This document shows, one piece after another, positions 22,900 to 31,045 of a stretch of DNA of 38,411 bases. The stretch is from SVQP01 sp045652835 (GTDB lineage Bacteria; Bacillota; Clostridia; Oscillospirales; CAG-272), in the NCBI GenBank assembly GCA_045652835.1, contig JAZOLE010000110.1:1-38411 (forward strand). Reading direction: 5' to 3'. The notes beneath the pieces were generated by a model. That model saw nothing but the letters and a program-made list of their open reading frames with translations, was not told where the DNA came from and did not search any database. Both the position numbers and the translations under genes were made by a program. Position 1 is the stretch's first letter; each line of letters begins with the position of its first letter.

Positions 22900-24060
22900 A
22901 TGAAACGCATGGGAAAATTGATTCGCTCGTACAGAGAGAAAAAGCAAATGACCGTACAGGACATAGCGGCTGCACTTGGCGTAAACGAGCGTCTTGTGAC
23001 CAAATGGGAAAAGGGCAGAGCCATGCCCAATGCGCCCATGATCGAGCAACTTTCCACCCTTTTGGATATCCCCGGCAGCGCATGGATCAGCACGACCATG
23101 CAGGGACTTCAGTGCCAAAGGCGCAGCCTGCTGATCACGGCGCTTGCCTTGCTGCTTGCTGCCTTGCTTGCACTCGGAGGCATCGGTATGTACGCAAGGC
23201 AGATTTTGGAGCGCATGGAATACGTGCTTTACGGTGGCTTTGGCAGCTTGGCAAGCAATTATGCCGTTGACGTGTCCATGACAGAGCTGATCGCCACTCC
23301 CGAGCGGTATCATGGCGTAAAGGTAAGATTGACCGCCGTGGGCAATCTTGAATTTGAAGGCAACTGCATCAGCGCAAGCAAAGAAGCGTGGGAGAACTAT
23401 ACGGGTGATCGGATATGGATCGAGCTTGGGGAAGAGATTGCCCCGTATTACGAAAGATTGCAGAGATATAACGGTGAATACGTGATCATCGAAGGCGTAT
23501 TTGATATGTACGACAAGGGACATTTTGACATGTTCGGGGGAACGCTCCGCGATGTCTGCAGATATGAATTTGATCAATCGCATTTGTACGACAATTTCGT
23601 GACGGATTATTCGCAAGACGGGCAGGGTGGCTATACTGTGTACGATAACGACGGCAACGTTCTGATGTCCGGTGAGATCCCGCGCGGTTACTTGCAAACG
23701 CGATACGTTGGCGTCAACGTACTGGGAATGTTCCAAAAAGGCTTCGAATACCATTACGACAATCAAGCCGTCTATTTTGACCTTTTCACGGGCGTGATCT
23801 CCGAGCCGTTTGCCCACGTGGTAGAGGCGCAGGATCGGTACGTGGTGTACGTTGTGGAGAACGATGGCGCGTACAGCATTGCCGTGCAGGATATTTTCGA
23901 TTCCGCAGCATATTATCAAACCTACCCGCTGGAGGATTTCAACCCCGATGCAGAAAGACCGATCATCAGCTACGGTGTCGGTATAGGCGGCGATGCAGAG
24001 ATCTGCTACAAGTCTGGCGAGAGTGGGGAAGAAAAAAACTTGACCGTCTATTTGCCGTAA
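22900..24060 (+). CDS. Membrane-anchored XRE-family regulator with extracellular sensor domain
   Basis: A likely one-component transmembrane regulator of 386 aa. Cytoplasmic XRE helix-turn-helix (about 5-57: MTVQDIAAALGVNERLVTKW), one membrane segment (75-97: SLLITALALLLAALLALGGI), then about 285 extracytoplasmic residues. The first external part (about 115-215: PERYHGVKVRLTAVGNLEF, IEGVFDMYDKGHFDMFGG) looks like an OB-fold by its pattern; the second (about 225-386: GGYTVYDNDGNVLMSGEI, YVVYVVENDGAYSIAVQD) is beta-rich, in the style of propeller blades. ATG at 22900 follows GGGAGGAAG. It is divergent from the lipoprotein at 21651, which may be its target. The signal sensed is unknown. Confidence 0.88.
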   Translation: MKRMGKLIRSYREKKQMTVQDIAAALGVNERLVTKWEKGRAMPNAPMIEQLSTLLDIPGSAWISTTMQGLQCQRRSLLITALALLLAALLALGGIGMYARQILERMEYVLYGGFGSLASNYAVDVSMTELIATPERYHGVKVRLTAVGNLEFEGNCISASKEAWENYTGDRIWIELGEEIAPYYERLQRYNGEYVIIEGVFDMYDKGHFDMFGGTLRDVCRYEFDQSHLYDNFVTDYSQDGQGGYTVYDNDGNVLMSGEIPRGYLQTRYVGVNVLGMFQKGFEYHYDNQAVYFDLFTGVISEPFAHVVEAQDRYVVYVVENDGAYSIAVQDIFDSAAYYQTYPLEDFNPDAERPIISYGVGIGGDAEICYKSGESGEEKNLTVYLP

Positions 24061-24085
24061 ATGCGTTGCAAAAAGGAGAATTTGT

Positions 24086-24204
24086 GCGGGCGATCACATA
24101 TTTCGGCTCTGCCGAAATTCTCGCCCCTACGGCGTATTCTTCGAGATTATTGTATTGCAAAATCACAACATACACACTTGTAGGGGCGATCAGTGATCGC
24201 CCGC
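24086..24204. repeat. Repeat family 2, two palindromic units
   Basis: GCGGGCGATCAC...CTCGCCCCTACGG (24086-24132), then GTAGGGGCGATCAGTGATCG...CCCGC (24180-24204), facing the opposite way. The second is the complement of the palindrome at 1653-1677. No gene is seen in 24061-24439, which otherwise holds a terminator and a promoter. Confidence 0.65.
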
Positions 24205-24270
24205 TCCTGCATTAAGAACTTTTTGTGGGGCAGGTGTCCTCGGCTGCCCGTAAACATCACCGATAAACAT

Positions 24271-24297
24271 AAGGGCGCACCTTGCGGTGCGCCTTTA
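24271..24297 (+). terminator. Hairpin terminator-like element
   Basis: AAGGGCGCACC-TTGC-GGTGCGCCTTTAT. It lies 210 bp after the XRE gene and upstream of the MBOAT promoter. Confidence 0.7.
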
Positions 24298-24335
24298 TCT
24301 TTGCCAAATTTTTCTTTCAAACCCACCTGACTCGG

Positions 24336-24364
24336 TTGACAAAAAACGCGCAATACTTTATAAT
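24336..24364 (+). promoter_or_regulatory. Sigma-A promoter of the MBOAT operon
   Basis: Consensus TTGACA (24336-24341), 17-bp spacer, TATAAT (24359-24364), giving a ~70-nt leader. Confidence 0.9.
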
Positions 24365-24439
24365 ATATTTATACTTTAAAATATTCTCCGATCTTCTCGG
24401 AAACCGTAAACATACAGAATTTACTCAAGGGAGCTTGCC

Positions 24440-25852
24440 GTGGTCTTTTCATCGCTGATTTTTTTGTTTGCATATCTGCCGCTGACGCTGGCAATATATT
24501 ATCTCGTGCCGCGCAAGGGGCGCAATATCGTGCTGTTTGCCGTCAGCCTGCTGTTTTACGGCTGGGGAGAGCCTGTCTATATTCTGCTGATGATGGCATC
24601 GATTACGGTGGCGTACGTGGGCGGCTTCTTTATCGAAAAATACCGCCACTCGTCTCCAAAAAAGTGTAAGGCGGCAATGATCGCTTCAATTGCGATCAAC
24701 CTGTCATTTTTGCTTTTCTTCAAGTACTTCAATTTCACCATGGAGACGCTGGCGCTGATCCCGTTTTTGTCAGGCATTGCGCGTCCGATCGAGGGACTCT
24801 CGCTGCCCATCGGTATCTCGTTCTACACCTTCCAGATCATGTCCTATACCATTGACCTGTACCGCCGCGAGACCGAGGTGCAAAAGAACTATATCGCCTT
24901 TGGCACGTACGTCACGCTGTTTCCGCAGCTGATCGCAGGTCCTATCGTACGATATCGCGATGTGGACGATCAGCTGATCGGTCGCCGCGAGAGCATGGCG
25001 GATTTTGCTGCAGGCGTGCGCCGCTTTTGCGCGGGTCTTGCCAAAAAGGTGCTGCTTGGTGACGGTGCCGCGGCTGCATTCCGCTATTTCTCGGCTGCTG
25101 CCGGTTTTGAGCATACCGCGCTTGGCGCATGGATGACGGTCATTTGCTATACGCTGCACATCTATTACGATTTTTCGGGATACTCCGATATGGCGATCGG
25201 CCTTGGCATGATGTTCGGCTTCAAATTCCCCGAAAACTTCAACTACCCCTATATTTCCAAAAGCATTACCGAGTTTTGGCGTCGCTGGCATATCACACTT
25301 TCCACGTGGTTTCGCGAGTACGTGTATATTCCGCTTGGCGGCAACCGAAAGGGAAAGGCGCGCCAGTATCTCAACCTCGCTGCCGTTTGGCTGCTGACGG
25401 GTCTTTGGCATGGCGCTTCTTGGAATTTCGTTTTGTGGGGCGCGTATTTCCTGGTCATTTTGGTCATTGAAAAGGCGTTTATGCTCAAAGTGCTTGAAAA
25501 GCTGCCGCGTGCGCTCTCGCATGCGTATGCGCTGCTTTTGATCGGTATCGGCTGGATCATTTTCGCATTCCCCAACCTCTTTGAGGGTTGGACCATCTTT
25601 ACGGGCATGTTTGGCGTGGGCACGGTCGGCTTTGCAAGCCCCGTGGTGCTGTACGAGGCGCTGCGCTATCTGCCGCTCTTGATCGTGTGCTTTATTGGCG
25701 TGACACCGCTGCCCAAAAAGCTGTTTGATAAATGCAGGGAAAAGCCTGCCGTAGCCATTGCCGTTCCCGCGCTTTGCGCCATTGTTGTGGTGCTTTGCAC
25801 GGCGTATTTGGTGGACTCCACCTTCAGCCCGTTCCTTTACTATATTTTCTGA
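24440..25852 (+). CDS. MBOAT family O-acyltransferase (AlgI/DltB/PatA-like)
   Basis: Polytopic membrane acyltransferase of 470 aa that passes acyl (usually acetyl) groups across the membrane to an extracytoplasmic partner. Many hydrophobic segments run from MVFSSLIFLFAYLPLTLAIY to the C terminus. Family features: LPIGISFYTFQIMSYTID, YYDFSGYSDMAIGLGMMFGF, FWRRWHITLSTWFREYVYIP and the catalytic-histidine region WLLTGLWHGASWNFVLWG (WH near residue 323). The GTG start at 24440 was chosen because AAGGGAG lies 7 nt upstream and the N terminus aligns with family members. It is 10 bp before the DHHW protein gene, the standard AlgI-AlgJ arrangement, so the target is probably a cell-wall or exported polysaccharide. 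Which polymer is not known. Confidence 0.95.
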   Translation: MVFSSLIFLFAYLPLTLAIYYLVPRKGRNIVLFAVSLLFYGWGEPVYILLMMASITVAYVGGFFIEKYRHSSPKKCKAAMIASIAINLSFLLFFKYFNFTMETLALIPFLSGIARPIEGLSLPIGISFYTFQIMSYTIDLYRRETEVQKNYIAFGTYVTLFPQLIAGPIVRYRDVDDQLIGRRESMADFAAGVRRFCAGLAKKVLLGDGAAAAFRYFSAAAGFEHTALGAWMTVICYTLHIYYDFSGYSDMAIGLGMMFGFKFPENFNYPYISKSITEFWRRWHITLSTWFREYVYIPLGGNRKGKARQYLNLAAVWLLTGLWHGASWNFVLWGAYFLVILVIEKAFMLKVLEKLPRALSHAYALLLIGIGWIIFAFPNLFEGWTIFTGMFGVGTVGFASPVVLYEALRYLPLLIVCFIGVTPLPKKLFDKCREKPAVAIAVPALCAIVVVLCTAYLVDSTFSPFLYYIF

Positions 25853-25862
25853 GGATGTAAGC

Positions 25863-27059
25863 ATGAAAAATCAAAAAATCATTCATATACTGACAGTTGT
25901 GCTGTTCGTGCTGCCTCTGTTTGTCGGGCTTGTCCTGTTTATTGTGTTGCCGGACAATGATTTTTCCGAACAGGAAAACCGCAGCCTGCAGACCTTTCCC
26001 AAGTTGACTTGGAACTCTCTTAAAGAAGGCGAATTCGGCTCGGACATGAACGAGTATTTTGCCGACCAGTTTCCTGTGCGTGACGCGCTGGTGGGCATCA
26101 AGGGTATTGCCGAGCTGGCGCTTGGAAAAGGGGGCAACAATGGCGTAGCTTTAGGCAAGGACGGTGTGCTTGCCGTGCGTTGGTTTGACGCCTACGTGGA
26201 CAGATTGACCCGCGTATATGACACCGACTTTTATTCCAAGGACAGCATTGCCGCGCAGACCGATGCGCTGGGTAAGCTTTCTGCCGATCTTGCCGCGCAA
26301 GGGCTGCCTTTGACTGTGATCATTCCGCCCCGTGCGCTTGACGTGTACGGTGCGCAGATAAGCTATCCCGCAGATGCGGCAAATGCCTTGTGGACAGATA
26401 TCGATGCAGGACTTGACGGGGACGTTGACTACCTTGACCTGCGAGAGGTCATGCAAAGCGCCATCGCCGATGGCACGTACGTGTACTACCGCACCGACCA
26501 CCATTGGACGACCGAGGGCGCATACCTTGCCTACGGTGCGCTCATGACCGAATGGGGCAGGGAGCAGGAAATTCTTCCCCGCAGCAACTTTGAGCCGGAA
26601 ACTATCGAGAATTTTTACGGCACAACCTGGTCGCGCGCAGGTTTTAAATTCGTCGCGCCCGACGCTTTGGAGATTTGGCATTTTGAAGGAGAGGACGGCT
26701 ATACGGTGACCGATCCCGATATCGGCTTGACCTTCGAGGGCTTTTATAACCGCGACTATCTTGCCAAAAAGGACAAGTATTCCGCATTTCTTGACGGCAC
26801 GCACGGCATCTTGACCGTGACCAAAAATACGGACGAGCAGCGTCCGACGCTGCTTGTGCTCAAGGACTCCTTCTTTAACAGCATGGTGCCGTTTTTGGCG
26901 CAGCACTATGATCTTGTTGTGGTCAATTTGTCCGTAGGCGGTGTCAAGCCGCTTGCGCAGTATATCGAGCAGTACGGCTGCGACGGTGTGCTGGTTGTGT
27001 ATAACGCAGAAAACATCATCGAAAATAACGCACTTGCCTCGCTGACCTATCAAAAATAA
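25863..27059 (+). CDS. DHHW family protein (AlgJ/AlgX-like acyl-transfer partner)
   Basis: Membrane-anchored extracytoplasmic protein of 398 aa, expected to work with the MBOAT protein in O-acetylating a polysaccharide. It has an N-terminal membrane segment (HILTVVLFVLPLFVGLVLFI, about 7-27), the early motif SEQENRSLQTFPKLTW, the external domain with YYRTDHHWTTEGAYLAY (DHHW at 212-215), and later LLVLKDSFFNSMVPFLAQHY with a Ser that fits the SGNH-type nucleophile position (GDS-like KDS). ATG at 25863 follows GAGGATG, 10 bp after the MBOAT stop. The next gene follows after 19 bp. The family is normally ~350-450 aa, so the gene is complete. Confidence 0.93.
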   Translation: MKNQKIIHILTVVLFVLPLFVGLVLFIVLPDNDFSEQENRSLQTFPKLTWNSLKEGEFGSDMNEYFADQFPVRDALVGIKGIAELALGKGGNNGVALGKDGVLAVRWFDAYVDRLTRVYDTDFYSKDSIAAQTDALGKLSADLAAQGLPLTVIIPPRALDVYGAQISYPADAANALWTDIDAGLDGDVDYLDLREVMQSAIADGTYVYYRTDHHWTTEGAYLAYGALMTEWGREQEILPRSNFEPETIENFYGTTWSRAGFKFVAPDALEIWHFEGEDGYTVTDPDIGLTFEGFYNRDYLAKKDKYSAFLDGTHGILTVTKNTDEQRPTLLVLKDSFFNSMVPFLAQHYDLVVVNLSVGGVKPLAQYIEQYGCDGVLVVYNAENIIENNALASLTYQK

Positions 27060-27078
27060 ATCCCAAAAGGAGAAGACT

Positions 27079-29301
27079 ATGAGCTTTTGGATCATGGCGG
27101 AGGATCGCCCCACAACACCGCATTTCTATTATTTCACAAAGGAATTTGATGCTCCTGCAGGCGCGTCGCTGAAGGTGCGCTGCAGCGGAGATACGCGCTA
27201 TGCGCTGTATCTCAACGGACACCTTGTCTCGGAAGGTCCTTGTCAGGGCTCTTCCTACGTGACCTATTATGAGAGCGAGGATCTGACGCCCTATCTCAAG
27301 AAGGGAAGAAATACGTTGCTTGCCAAGGTGCTTTACGTAACCGAGGGGTATTTTATCTCGGTGTTCCGCCGCTCTCGTCCTGCTTTCTGGATGGACGGTG
27401 TGATCGAGGCTGACGGTGCATGCACAGCACTTGGTACAGATGCAAGCTGGGCTTGTACGCGTGAGGATGCCTGCGCCTTTTCCAATATGCCGGGTGTACA
27501 TACCTCGATCCCTCCCTTTGAGCAGTGGCAGGGTGCGAGTGTGCAAACACCGGTTGCTGTTATCCAAGGATACGAACCGCAGCTGGATAAGGGCTGCTAT
27601 AATCTGTTCGGACTTGGCGAGAGCTATATCATGTCGCCCAGACCCATTCCTGCCATGCAGACAAATGCGTACGCGCCCATGCGCGAGGTGCGCCGCGGCG
27701 AGGGTTTTGCCGAATTTGATGCGATCCACTACACCACCGCAAAGGTGCGCCTTAGCTTCAAAGCAAAGGCAGGCACGCGCGTGCGCGTGATCTTTGCCGA
27801 GTGCTACAACGTAGCAGACGAGAACGGAAACCGCTTCAAGAGCCAAAGAGACGCATATACAGATCCTACGGCTGAGCTGCACGGTGTGTTTGACACGCTG
27901 GTGGCAACCGGAGAAGAGCAGACCTTTGTGCCTTTCTGGTATCGCTCCTTCCGCTTTGCGCGTGTGGAGTTTGAAGACCCCGATTTTGCGCTGACCGCGT
28001 TTGACTACGCATTTTATCACTATCCGCTTGATAAGGCGGGCGAATTTACCTGCTCCAATCCCCGATATAACACCATGTGGGAGATCAGCCGCAACACCGT
28101 GCTTTGCTGCATGCATGAAATGTACGTGGATTGCCCGTACTACGAGCAGCAGCAATACGACATGGACAGTGCGCTTGAGATGCTGTTTACCCTGCGCATG
28201 AGCGCGGACGGACGCATGCCCATCAAATCCCTGACCGATTTTGCACATTCGCAAATGGCGGACGGCATGCTCCAGGCAAACTATCCTTCGGTCATGGTGC
28301 AGATCATCCCAGACTTTACGCTGTTCTGGATACTGATGCTGCGCGATTATCTGCGCTATTGCGGTGCGAATGATGCCGCAAAGGCAAGCGTGCGCGCCAT
28401 GAGCGGCACGGTGGACCGTGCGCTGGAGGGCTTTGCAACCTATATGACCGAGCAGGGCTTGATCGGTGTCACGCCCTATTGGCATTTTGTGGACTGGGTG
28501 CCCGGCTGGCACGTGGGCGTACCGAACGGCGGATTTACCGAGCCCTTGACCGTCACCTCGTTTATGTACGCTGCAGCACTCAAGGCAGCTGCCGAGATCT
28601 GCGAGGCTGTCGGCAGACCCGGACTTGCTTCGGACTACAGAGAAAGAGCCGAGGTCATGATCGGCAACGTGCAAAAGCATTGCTATGACAAGGAAATCGG
28701 ACTTTACCGCAATACCCCGGGTACCAAGGAATACAGCCAGCATACCACGCTTTGGGCAATTCTGTCGGGAGCGGTGAGCGGTGATGAGGCAGGGGCGCTG
28801 ATCGACCGCACCTTTGACGGTCACGTACCCGTGGCGGTCTGCTCCTTCTCCATGAGCCACTATATGTTCCGTGCACTGGAAATGGCAGGACGCTATGACG
28901 CTTATGCAAAACGTCAGCTGCAGGGCTGGGAGACCATGCTTGATTGGCATTGCACAACGTGGTGCGAAAATCCCGACTCTCCCCGCAGCGAGTGCCACGG
29001 CTGGAGCTCCGCACCTATCTATGAATTCTCCGCAATGGTGCTGGGCGTGTATCCTACCGTCAACGGTTACGCCTCGGTGCGTATCAAACCCTGCGTCGAT
29101 GCATACGACCTGACATGGGCAAAGGGAACCGTGCCTACGCCGCACGGCACGATCTCGGTCGCATGGGAAAAGACCAACGGCACGCTGACACTGGATGTCA
29201 CGCTGCCCGAGAACAGCGACATGTCCTGCGAGGTCATCCTGCCCGACGGCAGCACGCATGCGCAGACCGAAACCACCGCGAGATATACCTGCAAGCTTTG
29301 A
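27079..29301 (+). CDS. GH78-like alpha-L-rhamnosidase family protein, variant catalytic motif
   Basis: Probably cytoplasmic glycoside hydrolase-type protein of 740 aa with no signal peptide. N-terminal beta domains (SGDTRYALYLNGHLVSEGPC about 34-53; KKGRNTLLAKVLYVTEG) are followed by a second beta domain (VRVIFAECYN, TFVPFWYRSFRFARVEFED) and the (alpha/alpha)6 barrel. The motif that reads DCPxRERxGW in active rhamnosidases is DCPYYEQQQYDMDS here (351-364), a clear departure; WHFVDWVPGWHV and HTTLWAILSG fit the barrel. A C-terminal beta domain (SVRIKPCVDAYDLTWAKGTV) closes it. The substrate may therefore differ from L-rhamnosides. ATG at 27079 follows AAAAGGAGAA, 19 bp after the DHHW gene, in the same operon. 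No clear terminator follows. Confidence 0.87.
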   Translation: MSFWIMAEDRPTTPHFYYFTKEFDAPAGASLKVRCSGDTRYALYLNGHLVSEGPCQGSSYVTYYESEDLTPYLKKGRNTLLAKVLYVTEGYFISVFRRSRPAFWMDGVIEADGACTALGTDASWACTREDACAFSNMPGVHTSIPPFEQWQGASVQTPVAVIQGYEPQLDKGCYNLFGLGESYIMSPRPIPAMQTNAYAPMREVRRGEGFAEFDAIHYTTAKVRLSFKAKAGTRVRVIFAECYNVADENGNRFKSQRDAYTDPTAELHGVFDTLVATGEEQTFVPFWYRSFRFARVEFEDPDFALTAFDYAFYHYPLDKAGEFTCSNPRYNTMWEISRNTVLCCMHEMYVDCPYYEQQQYDMDSALEMLFTLRMSADGRMPIKSLTDFAHSQMADGMLQANYPSVMVQIIPDFTLFWILMLRDYLRYCGANDAAKASVRAMSGTVDRALEGFATYMTEQGLIGVTPYWHFVDWVPGWHVGVPNGGFTEPLTVTSFMYAAALKAAAEICEAVGRPGLASDYRERAEVMIGNVQKHCYDKEIGLYRNTPGTKEYSQHTTLWAILSGAVSGDEAGALIDRTFDGHVPVAVCSFSMSHYMFRALEMAGRYDAYAKRQLQGWETMLDWHCTTWCENPDSPRSECHGWSSAPIYEFSAMVLGVYPTVNGYASVRIKPCVDAYDLTWAKGTVPTPHGTISVAWEKTNGTLTLDVTLPENSDMSCEVILPDGSTHAQTETTARYTCKL

Positions 29302-29466
29302 TTTTTAATAAAAATTTGCCATTCATAAATTCCGCATCGGCGTTCAAAATAATAGCAGAGCACGCAAGAGATTGCGGACTCAATTGAGCATAGATGATTT
29401 TGAAAAAAGCAAAGGGCGGAGAGAGGAAGCACCGCTCGGCCGACCCTTGACAAGGAGAATTTAGTT

Positions 29467-29664
29467 ATGGCAAGCAACAAGACACTTGTTCCCGAAGCAA
29501 AGCAGGCACTTGAGCAGTTCAAGATGCAGGCAGCAAATGAAGTAGGCGTTACCCTGAACCAGGGCTACAACGGTCAGCTGACCGCAGCTCAGGCAGGCTC
29601 CATCGGTGGCCAGATGGTTAAGAAGATGGTTGAGTCCTACGAGAACTCTCTGAAGACCAAGTAA
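29467..29664 (+). CDS. Alpha/beta-type small acid-soluble spore protein
   Basis: DNA-binding protein of the forespore (65 aa) that coats spore DNA and protects it from UV and heat; degraded at germination by GPR. The first family block ALEQFKMQAANEVGVTL (14-30) includes the GPR cleavage site between E25 and V26; the second is NGQLTAAQAGSIGGQMVKKM (35-54). The length is typical. ATG at 29467 follows CAAGGAGAA. Upstream (29302-29466) is a non-coding stretch with an imperfect hairpin around AAGGGCGGAGAG and the complementary CCGACCCTT; a sigma-G promoter is expected but could not be chosen with confidence. A terminator follows. The substrate and its protease (gpr, 10002) lie in the same window. 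Confidence 0.96.
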   Translation: MASNKTLVPEAKQALEQFKMQAANEVGVTLNQGYNGQLTAAQAGSIGGQMVKKMVESYENSLKTK

Positions 29665-29687
29665 TCAATTCGAGAACTCCCGACAAA

Positions 29688-29722
29688 GGGCGGTCGCGCA
29701 AGCGATCGCCCAAATTTTTTTG
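29688..29722 (+). terminator. Terminator of the SASP gene
   Basis: GGGCGGTCGC-GCAA-GCGATCGCCC (29688-29711, one G-T pair) followed by AAATTTTTTTG. Confidence 0.92.
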
Positions 29723-29731
29723 TAAAAAGGC

Positions 29732-29760
29732 ATGACAAATCGTGCAAGGTGTGTTATAAT
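29732..29760 (+). promoter_or_regulatory. Sigma-A promoter of the M29-GH39-GH78 operon
   Basis: ATGACA (29732-29737), 17-bp spacer, TATAAT (29755-29760), 42 bp before the aminopeptidase ATG. Confidence 0.82.
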
Positions 29761-29802
29761 AAAAAGGATAAAAATTCCGAATCACGGAAAGGAAGTACAA
29801 AT

Positions 29803-31044
29803 ATGAAAAAAACAGTTCTCAAGGAATACGCAAAGCTGATCGCAAATTGCGGTCTGAATATCAAAAAGGGTGACGTGGTCATTGTCAACGCATCTCTCGA
29901 CCAGCCCGATTTTGTGGTCATGGTCACCGAGGCATGCTACAAAAAGGGCGCGGCACGCGTCATGGTTGAGTGGGATTATCAGCCCCTGACCAAGCTTGCT
30001 GTCAAGTACCGCACGCTGAGGAGCCTTGGCACCATCGAGGACTTTGAAGAAGCAAAGCTCAAGTATCGCCTTGAAAAGCTGCCCGCTATGCTGTATCTGC
30101 TGTCCGACGATCCCGACGGTCTCAAGGGCATCAATCAGGACAAGATGACTAAGGCAGCGCAGATGAAATATCCCGTTATCAAGCCCTACCGCGACGCGAT
30201 GGATAACAAATACAAGTGGTGCATCGCATCGGTTCCGGGCGAAGCTTGGGCAAAAAAGGTATTCCCGGGTGAGCGCACCAACGCAGCTGTGGAAAAGCTT
30301 TGGAACGCAATTCTTTATACCTCCCGTGTGCTGGATGCCGAGGGCAATCTGCTTGACGCGGTTGCAGAGTGGGATAAGCACAACAAGAATTTTGCAGAGA
30401 AGTGCGCGTACCTTAACAGCCTTGGCCTTACCGAGCTGCACTATACCGCATCCAACGGCACCGACCTGCGCGTGGGCCTGATCCCCGAGGGCATCTTCCT
30501 TGGCGGTGGCGAGAACACGCTGGGTGGCGAATACTACAATCCCAACATTCCTACCGAGGAAACTTTTACCTCTCCCCGTGCAGGCAGCGCCGAGGGCGTG
30601 GTATATTCCAGCCTGCCGCTTTCCTATCGCGGTGAGGTGATTGATAACTTCTCGCTCCGCTTCGAGGGTGGTCGCGCAGTTGAGGCGCATGCAGAGAAGA
30701 ACGAGGATCTGTTAAAGCAGATGATTTCGATGGACGAGGGCGCAGCTATGCTTGGCGAGTGCGCACTTGTGCCTTACGATTCTCCCATTCGCAACAGCGG
30801 CATTACCTTCTACGAAACGCTGTTTGATGAAAACGCCGCTTGCCACCTTGCTATGGGCGCAGGCTTTACCAATTGCCTCAAGGACTATGACAAGTACACC
30901 TTGGCAGAAGCGCATGAGATGGGCATCAACGACTCCATGATCCACGTGGATTTCATGATCGGCACGGCTGACCTGTCTATCGTGGGCAAGACCGCGGACG
31001 GCAAGCAGGTGCAGATCTTTGAGAACGGTAACTGGGCGTTCTGA
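29803..31044 (+). CDS. M29 family aminopeptidase (AmpS/PepS-like)
   Basis: Cytoplasmic metallo-aminopeptidase of 413 aa that removes N-terminal residues from peptides, using a two-metal centre. Family features: an N-terminal domain (IKKGDVVIVNASLDQPDFVV), the linker TELHYTASNGTDLRVGLIPE, and the catalytic C-terminal part with NIPTEETFTSPRAGSAEGVV (Glu ligand), LGECALVPYDSPIRNSG, FYETLFDENAACHLAMGAGF (Glu/His ligands) and NDSMIHVDFMIGTADLSI (His/Asp ligands). ATG at 29803 follows GAAAGGAAG; a longer frame back to 29749 would start inside the promoter. The next gene begins 1 bp after its stop. The link to glycosidase genes in the operon has no obvious reason beyond nutrient use. Confidence 0.94.
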   Translation: MKKTVLKEYAKLIANCGLNIKKGDVVIVNASLDQPDFVVMVTEACYKKGAARVMVEWDYQPLTKLAVKYRTLRSLGTIEDFEEAKLKYRLEKLPAMLYLLSDDPDGLKGINQDKMTKAAQMKYPVIKPYRDAMDNKYKWCIASVPGEAWAKKVFPGERTNAAVEKLWNAILYTSRVLDAEGNLLDAVAEWDKHNKNFAEKCAYLNSLGLTELHYTASNGTDLRVGLIPEGIFLGGGENTLGGEYYNPNIPTEETFTSPRAGSAEGVVYSSLPLSYRGEVIDNFSLRFEGGRAVEAHAEKNEDLLKQMISMDEGAAMLGECALVPYDSPIRNSGITFYETLFDENAACHLAMGAGFTNCLKDYDKYTLAEAHEMGINDSMIHVDFMIGTADLSIVGKTADGKQVQIFENGNWAF

Positions 31045-31045
31045 T

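Noticed and set aside
27016..29259. A 747-codon minus-strand frame opposite the GH78-like gene (and a 595-codon one at 32663-34450)
   Set aside because: Both are antisense of genes with recognisable domains and good ribosome binding sites. No domain was recognised in the antisense products.
29389..29420. GCATA near 29389 as a sigma-G promoter for the SASP gene
   Set aside because: A -35-like GCATA is present, but no CATAnTA-type -10 is found at the correct distance.
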